5,162 nt of DNA from Prevotellaceae bacterium (GTDB taxonomy: Bacteria; Bacteroidota; Bacteroidia; Bacteroidales; Bacteroidaceae), in NCBI GenBank assembly GCA_021204885.1, contig JAJPYP010000016.1:1-5162 (forward strand), read 5' to 3'. The position numbers and the translations under genes were made by a program. Shown here piece after piece: positions 1 to 5,162 of the stretch. The stretch's first letter is position 1. Each line of letters opens with the position of its first letter. Below the pieces are notes generated by a model that did no database searches, was not told where the DNA came from, and saw nothing but the letters and a program-made list of their open reading frames with translations.

Positions 1-1305
1 CTCTCCATCCGTCCCTTGAAAGAGGGCTTGTGGGAGGTGGGCGTGCACATTGCCGACGTGTCGCACTACGTCACCGAGGGAAGCGTCATCGACAAAGAGG
101 CCGAGAAACGTGCCACTTCCGTCTACTTGGTGGACCGCACCATCCCGATGCTGCCCGAACGTCTTTGCAACTACATCTGCTCGTTACGTCCCGATGAGGA
201 CAAACTCACTTATTCTGTCATCTTCGAGATGAACGAGAAGGCCGAGGTGAAGCGGTCGCGCATCGTGCACACGGTCATTCGCTCCAACCGCCGTTTCACG
301 TACGAGGAGGTACAGGCGGTTATCGAGGCCGGCAAGGGGGAATACGACACGGAGATATTGCAATTGGACAAGTTGGCCAAGATATTGCGTGAAGCCCGCT
401 TCAAGGCAGGTGCCATCAACTTCGACCGCTATGAGGTGAAGTTCGACATAGACGAGAAGGGCAAGCCGCTCGGTGTCTATTTCAAGGAGTCCAAAGACGC
501 CAACAAACTGGTGGAAGAGTTTATGCTGCTGGCTAACCGCACGGTGGCCGAGAAGATAGGACGTGTACCCAAAGGGAAGAAGGCCAAAGTGTTTCCCTAC
601 CGTATCCACGACCTGCCCGATCCAGAGAAGTTGGACAACCTTGCCCAGTTCATCGGCCGTTTCGGTTATAGGCTACGTACAACAGGCACGAAGAGCGACG
701 TCTCCAAGTCCATCAACCACCTGCTTGACGACATCCACGGGAAACGCGAGGAGAACTTGATAGAGACTGTCTCCATCCGTGCCATGCAGAAGGCACGTTA
801 CTCCGTGCACAATATCGGCCACTACGGGTTGGCTTTCGACTACTACACCCACTTCACCTCTCCCATCCGCCGTTACCCCGACACGATGGTGCACCGCCTG
901 CTCACCCACTACTTGGAAGAGGGCGGTCGCAGCGTGTCCGAGCGCAAGTACGAGGCACTTTGCGAGCACTCCAGCGAGATGGAGCAGCTGGCCGCCAACG
1001 CCGAGCGTGCCAGCGTGAAGTACAAGCAAGTAGAGTTCATGACCGAGCGCTTGGGGCAGGTATATGACGGTGTCATTTCGGGTGTGACCGAGTGGGGGCT
1101 CTATGTGGAGCTGAACGAGAACAAGTGCGAGGGGATGGTGCCCATCCGCGATTTGGACGACGATTACTACGAGTTCGACGAGAAGAACTACTGCTTGTGC
1201 GGACGGCGCAAGCACCGCATCTACAGTTTAGGCGATGCCATTACCGTGCAGGTGGCCCGTGCCAATTTGGAGAAAAAACAGCTGGATTTCGCCTTGGTAG
1301 AGTAA
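1..1305 (+). CDS. rnr: Ribonuclease R (RNase II/RNB family 3'-5' exoribonuclease), C-terminal part, 5' end outside window
   Basis: Processive 3'-5' exoribonuclease that degrades structured RNA in the cytoplasm. The frame is open from base 1 (first residues LSIRPLKEG), so the gene starts before the window and the TTG/ATG codons near the edge are not its start. Seen here: the RNB-domain segment EVGVHIADVSHYV (about residues 12-24 of the visible part), the family signature FTSPIRRYPDTMVHRLL near bases 855-903, and a C-terminal S1 RNA-binding domain from about base 1054 to the end (GQVYDGVISGVTEWGLYVEL onwards). The catalytic DxxDFDD aspartates of this family normally sit directly before the LSIR segment, so they lie just upstream of the window. 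The protein ends soon after the S1 domain and lacks the long Lys-rich tail of E. coli RNase R. It ends with TAA and converges on the next gene with a 68-nt gap. No frameshift is visible in the 434 codons. Identification is firm; RNase II is less likely given the S1-domain wording and the taxon. Confidence 0.96.
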   Translation, partial: LSIRPLKEGLWEVGVHIADVSHYVTEGSVIDKEAEKRATSVYLVDRTIPMLPERLCNYICSLRPDEDKLTYSVIFEMNEKAEVKRSRIVHTVIRSNRRFTYEEVQAVIEAGKGEYDTEILQLDKLAKILREARFKAGAINFDRYEVKFDIDEKGKPLGVYFKESKDANKLVEEFMLLANRTVAEKIGRVPKGKKAKVFPYRIHDLPDPEKLDNLAQFIGRFGYRLRTTGTKSDVSKSINHLLDDIHGKREENLIETVSIRAMQKARYSVHNIGHYGLAFDYYTHFTSPIRRYPDTMVHRLLTHYLEEGGRSVSERKYEALCEHSSEMEQLAANAERASVKYKQVEFMTERLGQVYDGVISGVTEWGLYVELNENKCEGMVPIRDLDDDYYEFDEKNYCLCGRRKHRIYSLGDAITVQVARANLEKKQLDFALVE

Positions 1306-1338
1306 GCTGTGCGCTGTTGAAAGGCGTTATGCAGGGAC

Positions 1339-1360
1339 TCGATCGGAGGCCGAAGGTCGA
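1339..1360 (+). terminator. Weak hairpin downstream of rnr, possible 3'-end structure
   Basis: TCGA-TCGG (1339-1346), a 3-nt loop AGG, then CCGA (1350-1353), a 3-nt bulge and TCGA (1357-1360) can fold into an 8-bp interrupted stem 34 nt after the rnr stop. There is no T-run after it, so it is not a standard intrinsic terminator. It may protect the mRNA end or be chance. It could form in transcripts of either strand. Confidence 0.25.
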
Positions 1361-1363
1361 CTA

Positions 1364-1389
1364 AGGGGATGGGTCAAGCAATGTCCCCT
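1364..1389. terminator. Inverted repeat across the end of the GNAT gene, possible bidirectional terminator
   Basis: AGGGGA (1364-1369) pairs with TCCCCT (1384-1389) around a 14-nt loop that contains the TGA stop of the minus-strand GNAT gene (1374-1376). It sits in the rnr/GNAT convergent junction, where a shared terminator is expected. No T-run follows on either strand, and its right arm overlaps the 1387-1405 palindrome, so the two hairpins cannot form together. Confidence 0.3.
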
Positions 1390-2519
1390 ATATCTTTGAT
1401 ATAGGCCCTGCGGCGTTTATGCCGTTCGGTTTTGAAGTAATCCCACTGCGCCTGTACTTTCCCGTTCTGTTCCAACTCGGGGTTGCTTTCGGCATACTCG
1501 AAGCCCAACTTCATGTAGACCGGCACCAAGTCGGCGAAGAGCAGCGCGTTCACACCCTTGTTCTGGTACTCGGGCTTTACGGCCACGAGCAATAGGTCGA
1601 GCATCTTGGGATAACGTTTTAAATAAATGGTCTTCAACAGGTAATACCAACCGAAGGGGAAAAGCCGTCCGTGCGCTTTCTGCAACGCTTCCGAGAGTGA
1701 GGGCATGGAAATGCCCACGGCCAGCAGATTGTCGTCCACGTCGGTGACGAGTGTCACCATGCGCAGGTCAAGCACGGGCAGGTACATCTTGATGTATTGG
1801 TCGATTTGTCCTTGCGACAAGGCGGAGTAGCCGTAAAGCGGCTTGTAAGCCTCGTTCATCAGGTCGAATATCTTCTGTCCGTACTCCTTTTGTATTTTCC
1901 CCGCCGAGGTGTATTTCTTTATCTTGAGGTTGTACTTGCGGCGAATCAAGTCGGCTACGCGCTTGTATTTCTCCGGGGTGGCATCGGGTACGTAAACCTT
2001 GTACTCCACCCAGTCGGCGTCTTTCTTGAAGCCCAACCGCTCGAAGTGTTGCGGATAGTAGGGGTAGTTGTAGGTGGTGGACATGGTGCTCAGTTGGTCA
2101 AATCCCTCCACGAGCGTGCCCTCTGCATCGAAGTCGGTGAATCCCAACGGGCCTTGTATAAGCGTCATGCCACGTTCCCGTCCCCATTGTTCCACCGTTT
2201 CTATGAGCGCCTTGGATACTGCCGGGTCATCGATAAAATCTATCCAGCCGAAGCGCACCACCTTTTTGTTCCATGTGCTGTTGGCCTTGTGGTTGATGAT
2301 GGCCGCCACGCGCCCCACTATCTTGCCCTCCTTGTAAGCCAGGAAATAGTCCGCTTCGCAGAACTCGAAGGCCGCGTTCCGTTTTTTGCTGAAGGTGTTG
2401 AGCATGTCATCGGTAAGATCGGGCACAGAGTAGGGATTGTCCTTATAAAGCAGGTAGTTGAAACGGATGAACTGCATCAATTCCCGTCTATTGGTGACTT
2501 TCTTGATCGTGATGGCCAT
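1374..2519 (-). CDS. GNAT-fold N-acyltransferase-like protein, substrate unknown
   Basis: Complete 381-residue cytoplasmic protein without signal peptide or membrane segments. The best family match I can make by eye is the large two-part GNAT group that includes YghO-like proteins. Residues 55-76 (EADYFLAYKEGKIVGRVAAI) look like the beta-strand pair that opens a GNAT fold, followed by FGWIDFIDD at 90-98. Residues 309-331 carry a motif-A-like strand and loop, LLLVAVKPEYQNKGVNALLF, where QNKGVN stands in the place of the acyl-CoA pyrophosphate loop (Q/RxxGxG/A), with the second glycine replaced. The following LVPVYMKLGFEYAESNPELEQN (331-352) resembles GNAT motif B. The C-terminus is strongly basic (KTERHKRRRAYIK, 363-375). 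The start ATG at 2519 suits a leader of about 60 nt from the promoter at 2585-2615; no Shine-Dalgarno is seen, which is usual in Bacteroidota. It is monocistronic: the upstream gene ends 186 nt away. An acyltransferase for lipid or amino-group acylation is inferred; a specific reaction is not. Confidence 0.8.
   Translation of the reverse strand: MAITIKKVTNRRELMQFIRFNYLLYKDNPYSVPDLTDDMLNTFSKKRNAAFEFCEADYFLAYKEGKIVGRVAAIINHKANSTWNKKVVRFGWIDFIDDPAVSKALIETVEQWGRERGMTLIQGPLGFTDFDAEGTLVEGFDQLSTMSTTYNYPYYPQHFERLGFKKDADWVEYKVYVPDATPEKYKRVADLIRRKYNLKIKKYTSAGKIQKEYGQKIFDLMNEAYKPLYGYSALSQGQIDQYIKMYLPVLDLRMVTLVTDVDDNLLAVGISMPSLSEALQKAHGRLFPFGWYYLLKTIYLKRYPKMLDLLLVAVKPEYQNKGVNALLFADLVPVYMKLGFEYAESNPELEQNGKVQAQWDYFKTERHKRRRAYIKDIGDIA
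1387..1405. repeat. Perfect 8-bp inverted repeat with 3-nt loop inside the 3' end of the GNAT gene
   Basis: CCTATATC (1387-1394), loop TTT, GATATAGG (1398-1405): all eight pairs match. It lies in the last ten codons of the minus-strand GNAT gene and 82 nt past the rnr stop, so it could stop or stabilise either transcript. There is no T-run after it. The left three bases are shared with the right arm of the 1364-1389 hairpin. Confidence 0.6.
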
Positions 2520-2550
2520 GGTCGTATGCTGTTTTCAATATCGTTTTCCA

Positions 2551-2566
2551 AAGGGATGTCGCCCTT
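2551..2566 (-). other. Small hairpin in the GNAT leader
   Basis: AAGGG (2551-2555) and CCCTT (2562-2566) can pair around a 6-nt loop. The structure lies 31-47 nt before the GNAT start codon, inside the leader predicted from the promoter at 2585-2615. Five base pairs is short, so a regulatory role is only a possibility. Confidence 0.2.
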
Positions 2567-2584
2567 GCGGATTGTTGTAAAATA

Positions 2585-2615
2585 CAAAGATAGATGATTC
2601 TTCCTATTTAGCAAA
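2585..2615 (-). promoter_or_regulatory. Bacteroidota-type promoter of the GNAT gene
   Basis: On the minus strand, TTTG (2615-2612) is followed by a 19-nt spacer and TATCTTTG (2592-2585). This matches the known Bacteroidota primary-sigma consensus TTTG-N19-TAnnTTTG at every fixed position. Transcription would begin near 2580, leaving a leader of roughly 60 nt before the ATG at 2519. The site makes the GNAT gene independent of the upstream dipeptidase-methyltransferase unit. Confidence 0.8.
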
Positions 2616-2618
2616 GAT

Positions 2619-2691
2619 TTGACGGCTAAAAAGCGCCGGTTCTCAGCTAAAACGCCCTTTTTATCGGCGACGCTCCCTTTTATTCCGTCAA
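2619..2691. repeat. Long imperfect inverted repeat, possible terminator of the methyltransferase unit
   Basis: Arms read TTGACGG (2619-2625), TAAAA (2627-2631), AGCG (2632-2635), CCG (2636-2638) against CGG (2665-2667), CGCT (2671-2674), TTTTA (2678-2682), CCGTCAA (2685-2691): 19 pairs, broken only by 1-3-nt bulges. The loop is 26 nt. It begins 15 nt after the methyltransferase stop on the minus strand and ends 3 bases short of the -33 box of the GNAT promoter. On the minus strand the GC-rich inner stem runs into TTTTT (2632-2628), which resembles a terminator with a large loop. GCTAAAA-CGCC-like sequence is also repeated directly at 2625-2637 and 2646-2657, 21 nt apart. Confidence 0.5.
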
Positions 2692-2705
2692 CGTGCCGCG
2701 TTTCC

Positions 2706-3968
2706 CTATAGTATATCCACGGTACAGGGGATAGTCTTGACAAGGCACCGTTTCCCGTCGGCCAAAGTGGTGGCGAAGAGATAGGTATTGCCCCCTTCGG
2801 GCAGTTTCAATTGTCTGCGCAGGGCAGCTGTGGAAAGGGGGAAGTTGCGTGTCGTGAGGTTGGCTTGTCGCAAGTCGTGGAGCAGGCTTTTCAATTCTTT
2901 TTTGCCAAATCCCCCGCTCGCTTCAATGTGGAAGCTGCGGCCGGGGAACCGGGTCAACAAGGTGTCTGATGTGTAGAGATGGCTGTTGGGATGCAGTTTC
3001 TCCAAACCATAGCGGGCGGCCAAGCTGCGGAAAGCGCCTGCTTTCAGGATGGAGGCATTGGGCTCATAAAGATAAGAATGCAAGGAAGTTGTGTATGGGC
3101 AATCGCACGTGTGTTCCTGCTCACGGGTAAAGGTAAACGGACCGGCAGATTTCGTGTCGCTCAGGTTGATGCAGTGTATGGGTACTTTTTCAGGTATCGA
3201 TCCTCTTCCCAAAAGAAACAGCAACTCCTTGCATTCGTTTTCCACCGAGACGACATGTACCTCCTCTACGCAAGACAGGTCGTGCAAGGCCAGTGACAAG
3301 TCCAGCATGGGTGACAACTTGACCAACACGTGCCGTCCCTTTTGGAGCAGCAGCGTTTGCAAGGCGGTCACATCCGGCTGGCAAGCGGCAATGGCCACTA
3401 CCTTCCCGCCTGCTTCATCGCGTCGTGCCGGGTCGATGAAGAGCCAGTCATCGGGTGTCATCGTCTGTAAATGATGAACCGCCTCCTCATGGCAGACGGT
3501 GATGTGCGACAAGCCCAGCAGCTTGAAATTGTGGGCGGCCATGCGGCACAACTTTTCTTGACGTTCCACGTAAGTGACGCGCTTGAACTCGGTGGAGAGA
3601 AAGGCGCAATCCACGCCCAAACCGCCGGTCAAATCGGTCAAAGTAGCTTCATGTTTTTGGTTGTCTATCCCATGGGAAAAGACGTTGTTCTTATGTCGTT
3701 CCCGCCATTCGCGCACCACACTGGCCTTGTAACGGGCAGTCTGTTCCGATGAGCATTGCTCCATGGCAAGGTGCGCGGGATAACGGATACCCGCTGTCGC
3801 AGCCCAAGCGGGCAACTTCTTGACCGCTGTCTGCCAGCCTGCGATTTGGGTAATGGCGGCCTGCACGTCGACGTTTGGATAGCGGGCGGCTTGCAAGGCA
3901 AGGGCGTTCACATCTTCGCGGCAATGCTGTCGGATGAATTGCAGCGTCTCTTCGTTGAACGGGAGCAT
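2706..3968 (-). CDS. Class I SAM-dependent methyltransferase, PG_1098/THUMP-like family
   Basis: Predicted cytoplasmic methyltransferase, probably acting on RNA; the target is not known to me. The protein is 420 residues from the ATG at 3968 (MLPFNEETLQ). The frame is open further up to 4046, but that longer version would overlap the dipeptidase gene by 64 nt and add a non-conserved-looking, low-quality 26-residue tail, whereas 3968 leaves a neat 14-nt gap. Order of parts: helical N-terminal region (1-105), Rossmann methyltransferase core with SAM-binding motif I DLTGGLGVD (112-120), acidic residue at the end of strand 2 (E135 in YVERQ), and motif IV FIDPARR (177-183); then a C-terminal THUMP-like region about 350-413 (ASGGFGKKELKSLL and RNFPLSTAALRRQLKL). 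The DPAR motif resembles the DPPR/NPPY position of nucleic-acid methyltransferases. It follows the dipeptidase gene and is probably translated from the same mRNA. Intact, no odd features. Family assignment is strong, substrate is inference from the THUMP-like part. Confidence 0.88.
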   Translation of the reverse strand: MLPFNEETLQFIRQHCREDVNALALQAARYPNVDVQAAITQIAGWQTAVKKLPAWAATAGIRYPAHLAMEQCSSEQTARYKASVVREWRERHKNNVFSHGIDNQKHEATLTDLTGGLGVDCAFLSTEFKRVTYVERQEKLCRMAAHNFKLLGLSHITVCHEEAVHHLQTMTPDDWLFIDPARRDEAGGKVVAIAACQPDVTALQTLLLQKGRHVLVKLSPMLDLSLALHDLSCVEEVHVVSVENECKELLFLLGRGSIPEKVPIHCINLSDTKSAGPFTFTREQEHTCDCPYTTSLHSYLYEPNASILKAGAFRSLAARYGLEKLHPNSHLYTSDTLLTRFPGRSFHIEASGGFGKKELKSLLHDLRQANLTTRNFPLSTAALRRQLKLPEGGNTYLFATTLADGKRCLVKTIPCTVDIL

Positions 3969-3982
3969 GGCGTTGCTTTTAC

Positions 3983-4777
3983 CTATGGAATGACTTGGTA
4001 ATCGCGCATGGCCGTTTCCCTGTCCACCAAGTTGAAATGCCACCATTCGTGTGGCAACGCGCGGAAGCCGGCCTCGCGCATCACCTTGCGCAGCAGCTCG
4101 CGGTTCTCCCGTTCCTGTTCTGTCAGCTTGCCCGCCGAAATCAATCCGGCCTCGTCGGTGATGTGGGCCTCCACGCCCAAGTAGTCCACCGGCGTTCCCA
4201 TGGGCAGGGGAGTGCCTTTATCGTCCAAGATGCTGATGTCTACCGCTAACCCATAGTTGTGCATGCCGCCCCCGTTGGCCGGGTTGGCTACATAACGGTA
4301 TTTGGGGGTGCCTTTCACTGCATCCCACATCTGCTGTTGTACGGACATGGGCCGGGCGGCGTCGTGCACAAGGAGCGAGTATCCCGGCCGTTCGGCTTTG
4401 AGCAGTTGTTGCGCCCGAATTAAACACTTCATGGCATCAGGGTGCAGGTAGCCTTCGCGTAAATCTTCATAGAGGACGTGTCCGGTAAGGTTGTCGGCCC
4501 TCGCATACATCAGGTTTACGCGGATGGAGCTGTCCGCCTCGACGATGTTGACCAGTCCCAAGGAGTCGAGGTAACAGGCCGTGCGGCTCTTGACGGGAGT
4601 GGCGGCAGGTATCGTCTCATCCTGCTTTTCATTTTCGGCCGACGTGTCGGATTCATTCATTCCCGATGCGGACGTGGTGGCGGTCGGTGTCGTTCCGGTC
4701 GATGACCCGGTGGTTCCTTTCCCGCCTGAGCAGCCCGTCAAGGGGAGCAAGGCGGAGAACAAAAGCGCGTATTTCAT
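3983..4777 (-). CDS. ddpX: D-alanyl-D-alanine dipeptidase, lipoprotein (VanX/DdpX type, peptidase M15D)
   Basis: Zinc dipeptidase that splits D-Ala-D-Ala, here expected outside the inner membrane and tethered by lipid. I place the start at the ATG at 4777: the 264-residue product begins MKYALLFSALLPLTGC, a short type II signal peptide with lipobox LTGC and lipidated Cys16. The frame continues up to 4918, but that would bury the signal peptide behind 47 residues read from repeat DNA. Residues 17-60 are a Gly/Thr/Ser-rich then acidic linker. The catalytic domain spans about 68-264: ARP (R142, the VanX Arg71 position), MHNYGLAVD (zinc ligands H173 and D180) and EWWH (catalytic E244, zinc ligand H247), so every key residue is present. 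No acidic K-(D/E)2 lipoprotein-export signal follows the Cys, which argues for a periplasm-facing anchor. No vanH or vanA-like ligase is adjacent, so glycopeptide resistance is unlikely; salvage of peptidoglycan D-Ala-D-Ala is more likely. The methyltransferase gene follows 14 nt after the TAG stop. Confidence 0.9.
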   Translation of the reverse strand: MKYALLFSALLPLTGCSGGKGTTGSSTGTTPTATTSASGMNESDTSAENEKQDETIPAATPVKSRTACYLDSLGLVNIVEADSSIRVNLMYARADNLTGHVLYEDLREGYLHPDAMKCLIRAQQLLKAERPGYSLLVHDAARPMSVQQQMWDAVKGTPKYRYVANPANGGGMHNYGLAVDISILDDKGTPLPMGTPVDYLGVEAHITDEAGLISAGKLTEQERENRELLRKVMREAGFRALPHEWWHFNLVDRETAMRDYQVIP

Positions 4778-4809
4778 AAGCAGTTGCACAACAGTTGTTT
4801 TTTGACCTG

Positions 4810-4841
4810 CAATATAAGCTAAATTCCCCGAGACGTGCAAG
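4810..4841 (-). promoter_or_regulatory. Weak candidate promoter for the dipeptidase-methyltransferase unit
   Basis: On the minus strand CTTG (4841-4838), a 20-nt spacer and TTATATTG (4817-4810) resemble the Bacteroidota TTTG / TAnnTTTG consensus at 3 of 4 and 4 of 6 fixed positions. The position, 33 nt before the ATG at 4777, is sensible. No better match lies between 4778 and 4870, but the true promoter could be farther up, beyond the repeats. Confidence 0.35.
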
Positions 4842-4873
4842 CGAAACCAAGGAAATATCGGCCTACATCCGTC

Positions 4874-4952
4874 GAAGCGCTTCAAACGGGTGAACCGACA
4901 CGCTTCGGCAGAGCGCATTGAAACGCTTCGGCAGGATAATGCAGGCGCTTCG
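4874..4952. repeat. Degenerate tandem repeat with ~23-nt period built on CGCTTC(G)
   Basis: CGCTTC occurs at 4878-4883, 4901-4906, 4924-4929 and 4946-4951, spaced 23, 23 and 22 nt. The second and third copies share the longer CGCTTCGGCAG; the rest of each unit is diverged. The first copy is part of the perfect palindrome GAAGCGCTTC (4874-4883), so CGAAGCG at 4873-4879 can pair with CGCTTCG at 4901, 4924 or 4946. The array lies about 100-175 nt before the dipeptidase start and 80-160 nt before the plus-strand promoter. Confidence 0.6.
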
Positions 4953-5031
4953 ATATGCCTACAGCTTCTCGTGGGAATGGCTGTAGAAAGGATTTTTAAG
5001 GTATGCGATTACGGAATAATTTCTTTAATCC

Positions 5032-5062
5032 CTTGCCATATCAATTATTTCCCCTATTTTTG
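5032..5062 (+). promoter_or_regulatory. Bacteroidota-type promoter of the cytochrome b (sdhC/frdC) gene
   Basis: CTTG (5032-5035), a 19-nt spacer and TATTTTTG (5055-5062) match the Bacteroidota consensus at 3 of 4 and at all fixed positions of TAnnTTTG. Transcription would start near 5067, giving an AT-rich leader of about 65 nt before the ATG at 5133. TTTTGCAAAA (5058-5067) at the -7 box is a 10-bp palindrome. Confidence 0.72.
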
Positions 5063-5132
5063 CAAAATAATGGCCTTACAAGCCTTGCGAAGAATACATT
5101 TACATTTTTATATAACTTAAATTCAATCATTT

Positions 5133-5162
5133 ATGTGGTTAAGTAATTCATCTGTAGGAAGG
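5133..5162 (+). CDS. Succinate dehydrogenase/fumarate reductase cytochrome b subunit, first 10 codons only
   Basis: Only MWLSNSSVGR is visible before the window ends. From memory of the family, Bacteroidales SdhC/FrdC-type cytochrome b subunits start with MWL.NSS.GRK and then run into the first membrane helix, so these ten residues are a good though short match. This would be the haem-binding membrane anchor of the quinol:fumarate reductase/succinate dehydrogenase complex, normally followed by the flavoprotein and iron-sulfur subunit genes. A promoter of the right type lies about 70 nt upstream, which supports a real start here. No Shine-Dalgarno, as expected for Bacteroidota; the leader just before the ATG is A/T-rich. 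The call rests on ten residues plus the promoter. Confidence 0.72.
   Translation, partial: MWLSNSSVGR

Larger units (their letters stand above)
4778..5132. other. 355-nt divergent intergenic region
   Basis: This stretch separates the minus-strand dipeptidase from the plus-strand cytochrome b gene and holds no convincing gene. The half next to the dipeptidase carries a GC-rich periodic repeat (4874-4952); from about 4990 the sequence turns AT-rich and holds the plus-strand promoter. Close to the dipeptidase start, CAGTTG occurs twice, 11 nt apart (4781-4786, 4792-4797), in its leader. Open frames here are short and read through repeats. Confidence 0.7.

Noticed and set aside
184..609. 141-codon open frame on the minus strand opposite rnr
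   Set aside because: Antisense shadow of conserved RNB-domain codons without start signals or similarity I recognise.
673..1215. 180-codon open frame on the minus strand opposite rnr
   Set aside because: Lies inside the conserved RNase R coding sequence; Val/His/Leu-rich shadow composition and no domain.
1797..2597. 266-codon open frame on the plus strand opposite the GNAT gene
   Set aside because: Fully antisense to a convincing gene, Val/Leu/Gly-rich composition typical of a reverse-frame shadow, no recognisable domain and no plus-strand promoter.
2979..3296. 105-codon open frame on the plus strand opposite the methyltransferase gene
   Set aside because: Covers the conserved middle of the methyltransferase; no promoter or family features.
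3983..4777. Vancomycin-resistance locus because of the VanX-type enzyme
   Set aside because: No vanH, vanA-type ligase or VanRS regulators next to it; neighbours are a methyltransferase and a respiratory gene.
4874..4952. CRISPR array
   Set aside because: Only 6-11 bases recur per unit and the period is 23 nt, too short for repeat plus spacer; no cas genes in the window.
4890..5120. 76-codon plus-strand open frame in the divergent intergenic region
   Set aside because: Runs through the 23-nt repeats and then across the promoter and leader of the cytochrome b gene; no start signal and no protein-like pattern.

Overview
The window looks like a piece of a Bacteroidales (Bacteroidota) chromosome, GC-moderate in the genes (roughly half G+C by eye) with one AT-rich intergenic stretch. 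Three things point there: promoters of the Bacteroidota sigma type (TTTG / TAnnTTTG, no Shine-Dalgarno), a methyltransferase of the PG_1098/THUMP-like family that is typical of Bacteroidota, and the first ten codons of a gene that reads like the Bacteroidales fumarate reductase/succinate dehydrogenase cytochrome b subunit. The genus cannot be fixed from this sequence. 

Layout, left to right. (1) 1-1305, plus strand: the C-terminal 434 codons of ribonuclease R; the window starts just after the catalytic aspartate cluster should have been encoded. (2) 1306-1373: a short convergent junction with several small inverted repeats, some running into the end of the next gene. (3) 1374-2519, minus strand: a complete 381-residue GNAT-fold acyltransferase-like protein of unknown substrate, with its own near-perfect Bacteroidota promoter at 2585-2615. 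(4) 2619-2691: a long imperfect inverted repeat between that promoter and the next gene. (5) 4777-2706, minus strand: a two-gene unit, a lipoprotein D-Ala-D-Ala dipeptidase (VanX/DdpX type, M15D) followed 14 nt later by a PG_1098-type SAM-dependent methyltransferase. (6) 4778-5132: a 355-nt divergent intergenic region with a ~23-nt periodic CGCTTC repeat and a good plus-strand promoter. (7) 5133-5162: the start of the respiratory cytochrome b subunit gene. 

The genes are mostly housekeeping: RNA decay, peptidoglycan dipeptide turnover, probable RNA methylation, an orphan acyltransferase and anaerobic respiration. Only the dipeptidase and methyltransferase look co-transcribed, and nothing ties them functionally. 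I see no insertion sequence, CRISPR array, tRNA, rRNA, phage gene or toxin-antitoxin pair, and no clear sign of a new multi-gene system. The most interesting leftovers are the non-coding repeats (4874-4952, 2619-2691, 1387-1405) and the uncharacterised GNAT protein.
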